A stretch of DNA of 64,000 nucleotides from the NCBI RefSeq assembly GCF_047496725.1, contig NC_132985.1, positions 657,001 through 721,000 of the forward strand. Direction: 5' to 3'. This document shows, in pieces, positions 1 through 14,987 of the stretch. The notes below the pieces were generated by a model that did no database searches, was not told where the DNA came from, and saw only the letters and a list, made by a program, of their open reading frames with translations. Each line of letters opens with the position of its first letter. Positions within the stretch are counted from its first letter, which is position 1. The translations under genes were made by a program, and so were the position numbers. Source of the stretch: Anoplolepis gracilipes (lineage: Eukaryota > Arthropoda > Insecta > Hymenoptera > Formicidae).

Positions 1-699
1 TCTTTGATTAATAGCCAGTCACTAATGTGCCAAGGGCAATGTTTTACGAGATCATTAGGGATACAATGTTATTAATAACGCTATCCCCATTATGGTTAGC
101 CGCAACTATAAATTCGAGTCCGTCTTGTTCATTAATTAAGTACGAAGAAACTTGCAAGAGGATAAGAGAAATGAGAAAACAAATGAGAAAGGTTAGTCGA
201 TAAGCGATAGCCTCCGACCGGCCGAAGGCCTGGGCATTTCGAGCCCTCAGGAACTGCGAATCGAATGGAATACCGTGATAAATCTCGCGGCGATCGGTGC
301 AAAAGTGAACCGCAAGCATTAAGGCTTTGAGCTCGTCCTGATCGCTGAGCTTTCAACCCTTGTCGGGATGAGAAAACGTTGAATCGGACTTTTGGAAGAT
401 CTCTATAGAGTTTGACAAGAAAGGAAGCGTCTGATTTCTATAAACTAAGAATATAAGCTATCGTTAAGAATTGTAAATGTAGATATATTTTTCACACTAA
501 AATGTATAATTCAGAAGTAAAGAATTGCAAGCTTGTCTTATCTATTTTAGAGTTTTTTTTTTTTTTTTCAATTCGAAAGCGAATTATTTATTTTCACGAG
601 CAAAATTCAATTTGTTGTAAAAGAATTTTCAGTCATTAACTTTTTAAAAATTTCTCTTAATGGAATTGCATCCTTATTATTTGAAAATAATTTATGTGC

Positions 700-925
700 G
701 TTGAAAATAAATATGAAATTTTGCGAATTACGTAACCCGTACAAAATACATTGAGTTCTCTGTAAATGGCACGCTCCCTCATCAAGCTCGCTCTAATTCG
801 CGAAGTAATTTTTGATATCTATGTTGAAAATAAATATGAAATTTTGAGAATTATGTAACCCGTACAAAATACATTGAGTTCTCTGTAAATGGCACGCTCC
901 CTCACCAAGTTCGCTCTAATTCGCC
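700..925. repeat. Two-copy tandem duplication, 123-bp period
   Basis: A unit beginning GTTGAAAATAAATATG occurs at 700 and again at 823. Both copies run through the same sequence (ACCCGTACAAAATACATTG and GGCACGCTCCCTCA) to CGCTCTAATTCGC. They differ at only a handful of positions, so the duplication is fairly old but clear. No coding potential is apparent. Confidence 0.85.
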
Positions 926-1332
926 AAGGTTTAATTTAACCGACGCGACGTAGACACGAAAACCATAGTCGCATTGTCTCTTCGTGTGTGTTAGTCCATT
1001 ATTTATCAAGAAACGTATTCTCGCGAGAACGAAGCCGAGGTGAATAGGTAGGTAGGTAAATCTCCCGCGACAAAGCGCATCAGCGAGAACGCCATTCTCC
1101 TCTCGGTAAAATGAATGTTTCAGGAATGTGGAGTTCGAGGCACGAGGGTTTAAGTAAACTGCAGCGTTTACTCCCGTCGGAATGGATGACCGCGTCTGCG
1201 TAATCGAGGCCGTTAGACGAAAAACCAATCGCCGTCCGGATTGTCTCGTCAGAAAAACGCGAAATGGACTCACGTCCAGTGGACATTGAAAAGCCATTTC
1301 TGCCGTCTATCGGCCCATCATTTGTTGGCGCT

Positions 1333-1397
1333 CCTCCCTTTTCCTCCCTTTTCCTCCCTTTTCCTCCTTCTCCTCCTTCTCTTCCTTCTCTTCTTGT
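1333..1397. repeat. Polypyrimidine tract with a short CTCCCTTTTC repeat
   Basis: Three or more copies of a decamer (CTCCCTTTTC) pass into CTCCTTCTCCTTCTCTTC, giving about 60 bases almost entirely of C and T on the plus strand. Such homopurine-homopyrimidine tracts can adopt triplex (H-DNA) structure; whether this one does is unknown. Confidence 0.7.
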
Positions 1398-4361
1398 CGT
1401 TACTTCGAGATCCGGGGATGCTTAACCCTCGCGATTCGCTCGTCCATGAAAGAAACGCTTGAGAAACATATGAGCCGCTTGGATGGACAGGTCATATAGA
1501 GTCTCGGATGCCGATCCTAGCAAATCTAGTATCGAGAAGATAAGATCAAATATCTTATACGAAATAGCTCGAGTGGCCGTTCTTCAGACCTCCTTCGTTC
1601 TCGAGAAAAGTCCATCTCTTCCTAGTGACCATCTGGCTTTATTTAATCGGCTGATTTTATTGTCCATTGATAATTTATATCTATTTTTTTATCAACATTT
1701 CTCTCAGTATAATATATAATGAAATTTAAAATAGAGCGATAGATCTCTTATTTATATGTATGTATGTGTAATAAAATAAGACGACTTTGAGATCGTTTTA
1801 TTTAGAATTTAGAGGCAAGTTTCCGTTAAGTTCTCCAAGGTACAATCGATTTCGTGAAATGGCATCGAGTGCGTTTGATAAATTTTTTCCTTCTCTATGT
1901 ATATTTTAATTGCAATAAGTTCATAATTATGATTGCATTATCATATTGATCTGCTTCACCGACGCTATGACTTGCAAAAGCAATCTGAATTAATTTCTGG
2001 TTAGTAATTTCCTTCTCAGATTACAGAGCTATCTGTGGCATAGACGAGTAGTCAACATTTAGTCAATGCGAATCACTGCTAACGAACGTTAGTGCAATCA
2101 GCTCGTAGAAAGCACCTTTAATTAACTAGGACTGTGACACTCCAAACACGGTTTAATTCCCTTAAGTTCGCTGGACTCACAATCAGATATATACTGATTC
2201 ATGAACTTCTAGCGTGCACATTTATGTCTATTCCACAATCATCGATGGAATTCTAATTAAAACCATTCAAAAAAAAAACCACTACTGCACCGATCTAAAT
2301 CAGTCTTGTATACGAAATCTATATATTAAATCATATATATATATATTACATTTTTTTTTTAATTTTACACAATAAATATCGAGAGTTTCGCGTTCAATTT
2401 TTATGTAAACTTGTCACAAAAAAGACGAAAGTAGTCTCAGTAGAGTAGTCTTTCATGTATTGATGAAATAAAAATGCAATATGTCGTTGACATGATTCTG
2501 TCAATAGACACACGCATAAATATCACGCACACGCGCAAGTCTGTCCCGATCGCGAATAAAGGACTCTTTTCTAGAAAATAGAAAAGACTTTTTTGAAGTC
2601 GATCGACCCTCACTCGCTCTCGAGAAACGTGCGTATCGAGGGAGTCATTCGGGTGGAACGTCAAAGGCCAAAGGGGAATATAAAAAAGTCTTTAATCAAC
2701 GACTCGTTTTTTCGCCGTTCGTTGATTCGTCGGAACTTCGCATTTCATCTCGAGTCCCCGCATCGCGTTCCGATCTCGATTCTGCAAATTTTTGAATTTG
2801 AGATTTCCTCGTGCAAGAGGGATAAAGAGAAAAAGAGGGATACGCAGCGAGAACGATATTAAATGGCTTTTTTCGAAAATAAAATCACTTAAAGCACGCG
2901 CATCGAGTATTGAAAACTTTTCTCGTTGTCTGGGACATTCGAGCTATTTCAATGTACGTACTTCAAATTAATACTTTCCACTTCCCTATTGCGTTTTAAG
3001 GTTTAATCGTATCCGATGAAATGTCGTTCTGTAAAACGTGTATACGGAAAACATTTTCGCAGAAACGCATGACCGGGCACATTTGTTACGAGCGAACGAA
3101 ATTTAATCTCTGTAAACTGTCCCTACAGACGAGATTTTTGAAAGCTCTTCGTAAACTTGGCAGCGTGCCGACTAAAAAAAAAAAAAAAAAAAAAAAATAA
3201 AAGAATGAGCAAATATTGAAAATTTCGAAGAAAACATAATCTACGCCAAGTCACTAGCAGGGCCAAATGTAAAAAGCAGAAGAAAAAATGGAATAAAGAG
3301 CAGAAATACAGATTACGAACCTATATAAAGAAATAGAATAAAGAGAAAGAAAGAAAGAATGAGAGAGAGAGAGAGGGGGGGGAGGGGGTAGATTGAATAT
3401 TTTGCAAATCTAGAGAAGCTGGATGATCTTTGAGCTCTCGCAATTTCGAACATGTGCTGCGAGATCAAGATAAATCAAGATTAATCTTGCCATTAATATG
3501 TCACGCGCGAAATAACATGTCGCCGTATATATATATGTACGTATACGTACATACGATGTTGACCGAGCTTTAATATCGGGAAAAGTCGCGAGAGGAAAAT
3601 CTCTTGGTCGTTTTCCAGACAGGTATGTTCTAGTGAGGCTACTCACTTCTACCGGCACAGTGTCGAGAAAACGTTAAATATGACCGGAAGAAGATCTGTT
3701 GACACTGCCCTCCGTGCGCTCAGCGAGCCAGGTGAGACAACATTTACCTTAGCCGACGAAGCGGAGGCCGTCATCTCGGCTACAGAGGATCGTGGAGCGA
3801 CAGACCTGGTTTCTTTTAAGACGCCGCCTGCGGAATGATGGATGCACGGTCAATTTCTCGTCGAGAAAAGGATACGTTCGGATCACGACGTGGAATCTCG
3901 GCCTGAGGATATCGATTAACGGCCGACAGAAAGATGTCGAGTCAAACGACGCGCTGGCGAAATCGGTCGCTAAGATTTTCCGTATTTTTCCGCGCGAGAG
4001 ATTGTACCATCAGGCAACACTATCAAGGACGTCGATCAAGAACGTCGAATGGAACACACGAATAGCGGTCATACGTCAAACTCCTTGACTCCGAAACGGA
4101 GGATCCGGCTTGGGACTCGTATTTTTCGCAATTTTCTTGTCAAAGTACTATAGATCAATCTCGAAAGTTATAAAAATAGCTTGTGATCACACTTCATCAA
4201 TCGTTGAATATCAATCTTATATTTTTTTATTCTCAAAAAAATTAAAATACGCACATCAAAAAGTAGATGATTTGTTTTAATCTGACTCACTAATTAAACT
4301 GATATTTAAGAGATAGATTCCGATTGAAGCATTTTTCTTTCTCTCTTTCTCTCAATCCGTT

Positions 4362-4395
<34 letters not shown>

Positions 4396-4594
4396 CAAAA
4401 GAGGCGGATAAATGTAGTGTCTCATGAAATCTCTGTGCTACAGCAACTACACTTCTGCCTGGAGCTAATTAATTAACTGCGAATCCTGCGGGCTATATGC
4501 ACACTCTTTAGCAAAAACCTACACTTTCCGCGCGAAGAGGACAAAGGCCGCGTGGCGGTTTGACCGAGAAACCGCCGGCCGCAAAATTTATTCG

Positions 4595-4797
4595 CTGCCA
4601 GCAAAGTGCATAGAAAGCGCATTCCTGGCGAAACCCACCAAGTGTGCGTAACGTAACATGTTGCGCAATTAGCATCAAGTGTCTCTCTCTCTGTCTGCCA
4701 GCAAAGTGCATAGAAAGCGCATTCCTGGCGAAACCCACCAAGTGTGCGTAACGTAACATGTTGCGCAATTAGCATCAAGTGTCTCTCTCTCTGTCTG
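4595..4797. repeat. Perfect 100-bp tandem duplication
   Basis: The 100 bases at 4595-4694, starting CTGCCAGCAAAGTGC and ending in a short CT repeat, are followed immediately by an identical copy at 4695-4794. I see no mismatch between copies. The CTCTGT ends suggest slippage or unequal exchange at the CT repeat. It is either a very recent duplication or an assembly artefact. Confidence 0.9.
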
Positions 4798-4998
4798 ATG
4801 ATACGTTTCGATCGGTAACGAGACGAAAATTTGCGACGCTCTTCAAAGGACTGTCTTTGCGATGCGAAAACACTTTAATGACGAAATTTGCATACATGAG
4901 AGTCACACACGAGAGAGACGCATTGATTATCACCCGCGACAATTAAAACGCCGGTAATTGAAATAGTGGAAGCTAAAAAAAGAACAGCGTATTTTCTG

Positions 4999-5000
<2 letters not shown>

Positions 5001-5058
<58 letters not shown>
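5001..5058. repeat. (AT)n microsatellite
   Basis: About 58 bases of uninterrupted AT dinucleotide in AT-rich spacer. A similar array lies at about 40741-40780. Confidence 0.9.
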
Positions 5059-5062
<4 letters not shown>

Positions 5063-5817
5063 TAATGTCAAAGATATCAGTTTTATTCTACAACTTACAC
5101 TGATCTCTTTCCTCAATAAAAAAGTTTTTAATCTAATAATAATAAGATTTCAGATCAAGAATATATAATAATGAGAAAATAATTCTATTGCTTCAGCTAA
5201 AGTTTGCTCTTTTTTTCTAAACGGAATAACATTTAATACAAAATTCTTATTTCAATAAAAATTTAAGATAGATTGACAGAAGTAAACTTTAAAAAAAAAA
5301 AAAAGATTAACTTGAATATTCTGAAATTTTCGTTTTATTATTAGCGTAAATGTTTTAAATTAGATTTTAGCTGCGAAATTGAACGAGCTTTCGCATATAT
5401 TTGAATTATCCGAGATCGCGACGAAATATACATTTTGACAGCGCGAATGTACGGATTTTACGCAAAGAGGCACTGCTTGATGCAAATTTTGGCGTGCAAA
5501 CGTGACGTTAGAGGCGGAGCCGACAGGCACATTTAAAAGATGTGCTGACGTGGAGCGTGGTCGTCGTTGTTCGCGTCTGACACGTGTACAGTGCATTTCG
5601 CGTTGTCGGTGTAGACAAACGATGGCAGGTGAATTCCGCGGGCACCTTTGCACGTCAGAAAAATTCCAAAGCGAGGAAGATAAATCATGGCAGTGGGAAC
5701 AACATAATGAAAGTGCACGCGCGTGACAAATTTCAATGTTCGCTCGCAGGGGTTGGGGTTTATCGTGGATGTTATTGGCTTCGTAAATTCACCGTTTGGC
5801 ATACATGCACAAAAAGA

Positions 5818-5849
<32 letters not shown>

Positions 5850-6963
5850 TTTCAGATGACATTTAGTTTCCCTATTTATTCGAATCCGCAACGATAATTT
5901 AAAAATATAATTACGAGGTAAAATATGAATTTATATTTATTATATTACTATGTACGTTTACACCGCCGAACGTGTTAAAATTCAACAAGTGTCTTCGATG
6001 GTCGTTTAAAGTTCCCCGTTACCATCGCGTTACCATAAAGCGAGACTCGAAGAACAGCAATTTTCCATTTTAACGTCAAGCGACTAAAAGAGAGTTACAT
6101 CCTTCTTCCGATATCGCGCGGTGGGATTAAAATCGCGTCAAAAATTCATGAGATTCGATCACGGGGAACAGCCTCAACCCCCAAAGTCCCACAACCCCGT
6201 TCCGACGTTACGACTTTCTCGGGCGGAAGAACACGCGACTGACTTTTCATGCTTCGGTTTCTTGCTCGTCTAGGTTTCGATCTGATCTTGGCATGGAGAT
6301 CGAGGAAGGAAAGAAAGAAAGAAAGAGAAGGAAAAGGAGAAAAGAAAAGCTCCCCGCGGATGTTCGGAAAATTGTGTAAAAGACGGAAAACGGGGGAGGA
6401 GGAAGACATCCTTATACATTAAACCGTGCTCGATTTTCTTGCGCCTTCTCCTTACTCCTTTATATGCAACTCTCGTAGCGGGGCGCATTGTGAGCTTCGA
6501 CTCGGTTATTCCTCCCCAGGGAGCAATATACCTCGAAGGAAAATATACTTAGACGCTTTATGTAATATTTCTCTCGTCTCGCCACACCCGAAGATGCGCG
6601 TGTATCTTTCGGGACGATATGCTAGGGCCTTTCGAATTCCCGTACATCTTATATCGCGCGCGTAAAACGACACGCCGAGAATTATTCGCGGCCAATCTCG
6701 CGGATTAAAAGCAACGAATGACGAATCGACGAGACACGCCAAGTCGGGAAAACGAGCGAAATCGCGTAAGAGAACTTGCTGAAACTCCATCTGTACAATT
6801 TTCTTCTTGTACACGTAGCTATTTGTCTCGGAGCATTACGTGCGAAAAAGGAAAAAAGAGAGAGAGAAGGAGATCAATTTTAAAACCTATATAAATTTCG
6901 TAACGTGTTTTCATTTCATTTCAACGGACAATTTTGGTAGAATTTTCGGCGACTTTATTGTCG

Positions 6964-7006
<43 letters not shown>

Positions 7007-8255
7007 ATTCTTATCCCTCGATTTCTCGAAACTTTATATTTAATATACAAAATGTACTTTTATTTCTTTAATCACATAAAACGTAGGAAAAAAAAATATG
7101 TATAACTATAAACAGGAAAATCATTTATTATAAGAAGCAAAGTGCCGGTCTTATTTTCTTGAGCTTCACGCGTTGTTTCATCCTCTATTCTGTCCTTTTT
7201 TTACGACGCTATAGAATCCTGAATCGAGTCTGCTCTTATTCTATCGAGGACGCGTCAACGAGGAATACCTTTCTTCTCTTTTCTTTTACGTATTTCTTTC
7301 TTCGGCGTGTGATTCAATATGGAGAGAGCTTGTCCGTTCTCCATGCGAGCGTTTCGGTTCGTCGATGTTCAACTCCATATAGCAATGCACGTTTTATCAT
7401 TCTCGTCCATTCTTACCAAACCACAATGGCATAACAAAACAACACTTTTTTTTTTATCTCTTGTCTCTCTTTTTCTTACGCGATACATTTTTTTACTCCT
7501 TTTCCAGGTGAATTATTATTACACGATTAGTTTTGCTCGATTGCTCGTCCGTACACATAATCAATTATTACTATGATATTTTTTTTACATTTTTATCGTT
7601 ATACAATATAATAACCTTTTGTTGTATTTTATTATTTTTGCGTATCGTGTTGCGTTTCACTGCATTTAAAAGTATCGTTATTCAATATTATCGAATTAAT
7701 AATTTAATCATGATAGTAAACCGCGTGGAGAGATTGGGAAATTATTATCAGCGAATTAACTCTGTTAAATTGCTCATTCATTTATACAATAATAACTACT
7801 ACAATGTGCAATAATTGATAATAATAAATCAGAGAAAATAAGTGCAATATTAAAAAAACAAAATAGAAAGAGAGAGGTTTTACGTTTATAAAAATGAAAA
7901 GTAAAAATAAATTATATATATAAACACAAAGTTGTGTTTTACATCATAAAAGATTTACCAACAAAAAATCAATATATTACACGGTATAAAGATTACCGTG
8001 GACGCTTCAATTATTGTATAATTGGCGCTCACTCGTCATTCTAATATCATTCCCGTATTCTCGAATTAGAATTCAAAGTTTGACAAATTTCGATAATAGG
8101 AATAGAACGTCGACGAAGGTAGAGCGATTTGCCAGGAAATTCCAATTTGAAGTAACTTTACTCCTTACACGAAATCGATGTTTATCCCTTATCGACACTT
8201 TGAAAGGTCCCGGATAGACTGCAAACACCCTAAGTCAGCAGAGTGCGCGCGAGAA

Positions 8256-8395
8256 AAGTGGGGGAGGAAATAGGGATGGCGTGAACAAAAGCTGGAGAAG
8301 CGAGATCGAGGACGAAGTGGAAGATCCCGCGAAGAAGCAAGGATAATGGATGAACTGGCGAACTGCAACAAAATTCCAATTTGAAGGAAGTTTAC
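8256..8395. repeat. Copy 1 of a diverged CG-rich duplicated segment
   Basis: Two blocks here recur about 950 bp to the right. The block starting GTGGGGGAGGAAATAGGGATGG resembles 9235-9260. The block GATAATGGATGAACTGGCG, followed by AACTGCAACAAAATTCC, resembles 9288-9330. The AATTCCAATTTGAAG element in this copy also resembles 8135-8150. No protein is supported. The duplicates suggest a local, diverged segmental repeat. Confidence 0.5.
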
Positions 8396-8477
8396 TCTCT
8401 GCGCGCGCGAGGAAGAAGAGCGTCGCTTCGCGGTCGTTGCACTATTGTAAAACGGCGGGGCATGATGCGCTCGGTCC

Positions 8478-8490
8478 GTGCTATAAAAGG
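8478..8490 (+). promoter_or_regulatory. Isolated canonical TATA box
   Basis: GCTATAAAAGG is a textbook TATA element in a CG-richer island. No convincing coding start follows it: the nearest ATG (8543) opens only a short frame. It could serve a non-coding transcript or be chance. Confidence 0.3.
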
Positions 8491-9234
8491 ACCAGTTACG
8501 GCCGGATACAAGGGATTCTGACGTTGCAATTTGAAAACAACAATGAGAAACATGTGGACACTGAAAGAAAAAAGACTGGCAAAAAAATGAGAAGAGAAAG
8601 AAGAGATATATTGTCGCGATGTGATAAAAGCAGAGCACGTGACATTTTCTACTCCTCGAGACAAATCGTACGGATAAGTAATACTTTGAAAACTATTCCT
8701 TATGCGAGACCAAAGGATTTATTTCAAAAGTATTTTAAGGCGCTTTTCCACCACGCTTTTTTCGAGTAACTTTGAATAAAAGTAATTACTCGTCTCATTT
8801 GTAAAATAACAAATATTATTTTGCGTGTAAAATTATACAAATCAATATTTTCATTCGAAACTTGATTTTTACAAGTGCTTGCACATTAAGCGGCAGAAAG
8901 AGAGAAAGAGAAAGAATGTGTGTGTGTGTGTGTGTTCTAGAACACTTAATTTTGAACGTCGCGATCTCGCTATTGATTGTTCACGCCGGCAAACATCGTG
9001 ATGCGAAAATGGAGCTTCTCATAACGCCATCGGGTGAGAAGTTCCAATAGGGCGCAACTTTGGCAACTACAACTTTGGGCGACATGAAGGGCGGATCGAT
9101 GCCCGTTCGTTATCGACATTTTAAAATGCTCGGCGAGAGATACAGCCCGGGTGCCGATCAATCTACGACGCCGGAAGGAGAAAAGAGGGAGAGGGTGAAA
9201 CATGTACGCCGCGGAGAGGGAGCGAGATTGGGGG

Positions 9235-9335
9235 TCGGGGGAGGAAGCGGGATGGTGCCGGGAGAATGAAGTTCGCGGGGAACGACGATAATGGACGAAG
9301 CGGCCAACTGCGACGAAATTCCCAGGCAGTTCGAT
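9235..9335. repeat. Copy 2 of a diverged CG-rich duplicated segment
   Basis: This is the partner of 8256-8395. It shares a G-rich block and a GATAATGGA-anchored block of about 40 bases, with roughly four of five positions alike by eye. The spacing between the two blocks differs between copies (about 85 versus 52 bases), so indels have accumulated. Confidence 0.5.
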
Positions 9336-9669
9336 GAAGCGCGCCGAGGAAATCGAAAGGCGAGTTCGAAAACCCGAGATGATACCCGAGGCCGATTCCG
9401 GAGTGTCCGGAAGTACGATTGATTCGTCAACGCCGATTGGTCGTCTCGGGGTTACCGATACCGAAGATCGGTAATTGAGCCACCGTCCCTGCCAGAGGCG
9501 CCAAAGCGAGGGACAGAAAAGAAGGGAGGGAGGGAGAAACGATAGGTGAGAGAGATTGTATGCCATCGGCAATCGCCGCTTCCCGCATCCCCCTCCACCA
9601 AAACTCGGATAATTCTCGCGCGACGTTCCGACACGACGCTCGAAAGCCGCCAAAGTTACGAGCTTGCAG

Positions 9670-9670
<1 letters not shown>

Positions 9671-9716
<46 letters not shown>

Positions 9717-9720
9717 CTCT
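9671..9720. repeat. (CT)n / (GT)n microsatellite
   Basis: About 38 bases of CT dinucleotide followed by a short GTGTGT stretch. Shorter GA/CT arrays also occur near 6985, 18123, 34510-34595, 50763-50807, 55808 and 57249. Confidence 0.85.
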
Positions 9721-10517
9721 GTTTTCCTGACGAGACTTGCCAAACTGAGAAAACCTCTCTCTCTCTCTCCCGATAGTTGCCTTTCAACCCGTCGATATGC
9801 AAGTATGTAGGTTGTAGGTCTCACGGGAAGTTGGTCTGCATAACCGCTTTGTACTAATTTTGTTCCGACGACGTTAATCGACGACTTGTCAATCATGTAT
9901 GTATACGAAAGATTCAAAAAGCGTTGCTTTCATGTCAGTCCTCGTCGTCACAAACACGATTTCTTCATTATCTTTAGTATCTTAACAAATTATTTAGATA
10001 TTTACGTATTTTATATACATATATATTGCATTTCTATAAAAAGAAATATATATGTAAACATAGTGAAATAAGAAAGTTAAGCTGTATTGAAATGTATGTG
10101 CATAGAATTTTACGCAATCTATTAATATTACATTAAATTTACAAATTCTTAGGAAAGTTTTTTTTAATAAAATTTTCCATTAAAAATAAAAATCATTAGT
10201 CAGATTAGTTACTCTGTCTGATTACTAGATGCGATTCGTCTCATAAAGAATTCCACTACGCATTTCGTGGGAATTAAGTGGAATTCTGCTCGCCGAGGAG
10301 AAAGATATCCTCGTAACGGTTGATACGCGCGGATAGTCTCGCGGGATAAGTGAATGGGGAAAGAGCGAGTCTCCATTCCGACAGTGAAGTTTCTTGCCGA
10401 AGGAGTTCAGCAAGAAATCAAGTCGCCAGACAGTGACAAGGGAAAGGGTTGCTGGTTCTTGGAACGGCAAAAAAGGAAGGAGGGAAACTTGGAACAAAAA
10501 TGAGGATGGAAAGCAAG

Positions 10518-11538
<1,021 letters not shown>

Positions 11539-14500
11539 TCTTATGCGTGATCAATAATTGATCGGTAAACTAAATCAGTAAGCTTTTGAATTATAATTAT
11601 TTTCAAAGCTATGTATTACATATATTTATCAGATTGTCTTTCTCATTTTGAATCGGCAATATTTTCAATCAATAGATTTGATTACGATTATTCTCGAAAC
11701 AATATATTTTATTAATTAGTTTTATTTTATTGTTATCGATTAACAATTATTTTCTTCGATGCAATATGATAAATTATAATTTATCAATTTACTAGTCAAT
11801 TACTATATATGAATATATACATAGATATATTTAAAATACTTAAATAAAAAAATATATATTGTATACAATTCATTTATAGAAAATATTTATAAAAAGATTT
11901 TATATTCTAATATAGCACTGTGCGTTGTTTTTGGATAATATAGGTATATTAGAAATAAAAAATTGATAGCTACGATTGTGTACAAAATATATAGCCTTCC
12001 GCGATCGATCGATCAAGCGTTGTGTGTGATAACCGATTGATTTATTACTTAAATAGTAACACGTGCAAGCGTATTGACAGTTCAGCATGCTGTCAATAGC
12101 GACTGCTTTCACAATTAATTGAGCAATGCCAATGTTAATCGAGTGAAATATGTGCGGTTCAGTGATTAAGCTAGTCTGTAAATTGAGTATCTGTGACTAT
12201 AAGCATCATAATTGTGCATTGATTTGACACACACTGTTATAAATTGCTTTAGATAGTAAATATTATAAAAATGGCTCTTTTTTTCTTTTACAATCTGCAT
12301 AATAGATATAAACGCTCTATATAATGAAAGAAATAAGAGGAAGAAACGTGAAAATTAAAAAAGTAAATGAAGAATTCGAGAGAAACAAGACGCGACGAAT
12401 CGATTATTACTTAATTATAAATCACATCATTTGTTTTTAACAATTAACGAATAAACCTTATCTCCTACAGATGGGAGAGTAAAATAGTGATTGTTGCCAA
12501 TATCTTAAGTATCTTATCGGCGAATGGAAAATGAATCCAACGACATTTCACGGACGACAACGTATGGGCCCAGCCGTCATAAATCCAGCATTTCCGGCCC
12601 GTAACGGAAAGTAATATCGAAGTTTGTGTCGTCCCATTCCTACACGCGATTCCAGCAGCGCGAGCTTCGTTTTCTTCTTTCCTTTTCCTACGCTCTTCGA
12701 TCCGATGCTCTATAACCTGCCGCCCATCTCGTCGCCGTCACCCTTTTTCACGTATGATACGCGATATATCGGCGCGAAAATGGCATCCAAAGCACCGCAA
12801 ATTTATTTATGCGGACGCATCCGACGCGTCTCGGATGCAGGCGCATCGCATTTCACGTCGAGATATATAAGCGATACGAGAGCGCGCGTTTGTGCGAGTC
12901 ACCGAATTCATCGAAAAAAAGTCTGCTGGGTTACAGGGTGATGAAAAAAATGTAAAAAACATAATGCGAAGAAATAAGATGTAGTATAAAATTAGTATGA
13001 CAAAAACTTTAAAATCTTTATGCTTTTTTAAAAATTTTGTTGAAAAATATTTACAACACAGGAAATAATAATTATGCTAATAAAGGGGATATAAATAAAT
13101 TTACAGGTTTAATAAAATTATTACAAAGAGCATATTTTTATGATGAACCGTGAATGCAGAATTACGTATTTATGCAAGGAAATAATAAAAAGTATCCTAT
13201 ATATTAGAATATAATAATTGTCACGATTAAGATAATTAAAATTTGACGCAATCTCAAGGTGGCAGATACTTTTGATTCACTTTCTAATCTTACTAACACA
13301 TTACTGAAAACCAATCTCAAATAAACTCGCGCAGAAGTTGACTGACGCGGTAAAATCTATCAAAATCCGATCAGAACTATTTATCCAAAGCTTGACCACG
13401 ACAGCTTAAAGTGTAAGTCCGGCTTAAAGCTGAAGAGCAGCTTTCTAATCGCGTTTCAATCTCCGGAACTTAACCCCCGAGTTTGACTCGGAAACACAAG
13501 ATTCAACGATGATTTTCCTTAAGCCGCTTTTCGTAGCGCGAGAACCGCGAGTGCAAATATATCGGGTGTTAATTAAAGGCACGTGGCAGATATATGTATG
13601 TGCAATATCGTTTAAGATATAAAATTATCATCCCGTGGTAAACGCGACACTCGGTTCGCCCGAGGTAATAAATGTTCCTGTGCTAAGCTCAGCAAGTAAT
13701 TACAGTGTACTTCCTACTCTGCGGTAATATACCTATGCTAATACAGTGCTGTGGCAATTAAACAGCCATCCTAGCAAGAGCATCTATTAAAATTGTACTA
13801 GATACTTGGCTTCCAAATAAATTATATGAAGCGTCTCAAACGAGGCTCATTGTCATTTACAGCTTAATATTGTCAAATTGTCAATAATTAAATTTTCTAA
13901 ACTCAATATAGATTTATTAGTTAAAAGAGAAAAGATATGCAGAAGAAGATATGGAGGAGATTCCTACGTTACTACATGTTTTATACAATATTATTTTTAG
14001 AAAAAAAATAATATACATATGTATGGGTTTTTAAGTTTTAAATAACTATTTTTTTCCATGGATTTTCCTATGTTGTTTGGAATATGTAATAGCAGTTCGA
14101 CCGATGTTTCATCCAGTTCACTAGATTTGTTTTCTCGCGTAAGAAACAAATGGTAAAAAGTCGTTGCACGTTTCTGCCACATTCTAGGAGACATGGATTT
14201 AGAAATAGCAGGATCGATGCAAGACATGAGCAACGCGGATCCTTGAAAGCTCGTTGCAAATATAGAGCAAGTGTACTCCAGGGACACATTCAAGTGCACG
14301 ACTCTATCTAACGGGACACGAAATCAATGTCGCACGAGAGGTATTGGGTGGAATTTAATGCGTGGCAACTAATAAGTAGAACGCAGAAAAATATGTATAT
14401 CCTAAGTAGGATGTCATGAAATGCTTATTCGATCAGAAAATTAAACACTTAACCACCAGAAACATAAGCAATTTTTAAGCATCGATTCTATGTATATAAT

Positions 14501-14956
14501 TGAAAAAATATAGATATTACAAAAAAGGACGTCGTTTATTTTATTTATTATTTTAGATATTTTAATTGTGTTTTAATTGCGTCTTAATTTTATCTTTAAT
14601 TGAATAAAAATATTCGCAAATCTGAAAAAAAAAAAAAAAAACGAAAGAAGAATTAATTTACTGTTTTAAAAATATTTTGCGTTAGAAATTGTGTGAATTT
14701 TATTATTTGAAATCAATATCTTCACATAAGTATAGTATACTCTGAATTATAATATATCTGCAAAATAACTCAAAACGATGAAGCAAAACCTATTCCCTTG
14801 AAATTGCCCATAATGAAAAATAAAATCGATATGGCAACGGTGACAATGGATGGAGAATTTGCCTACGGAGGGCAACAATCGCGTTGAAATATCGTTATAT
14901 ATTTCACAATATATTCGCAGTATATGGATTTTTAGATGCAGAGAGCAATATTCCCG

Positions 14957-14987
<31 letters not shown>

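Noticed and set aside
8189..8769. Overlapping open frames of about 140-150 codons on both strands near the TATA box
   Set aside because: Both strands are open because the DNA is CG-rich. Neither shows domain-like sequence, and part of the region is a duplicated repeat.
8970..9917. A 315-codon open frame on the minus strand
   Set aside because: It crosses a CT microsatellite and CG-rich DNA, has low-complexity Arg/Ser-rich composition, no recognisable domain and no splice context.
12070..12105. A short palindrome (TTGACAG...CTGTCAA) considered as a hairpin RNA
   Set aside because: The stem is only about 8 bp and no larger precursor fold or known microRNA seed is evident.
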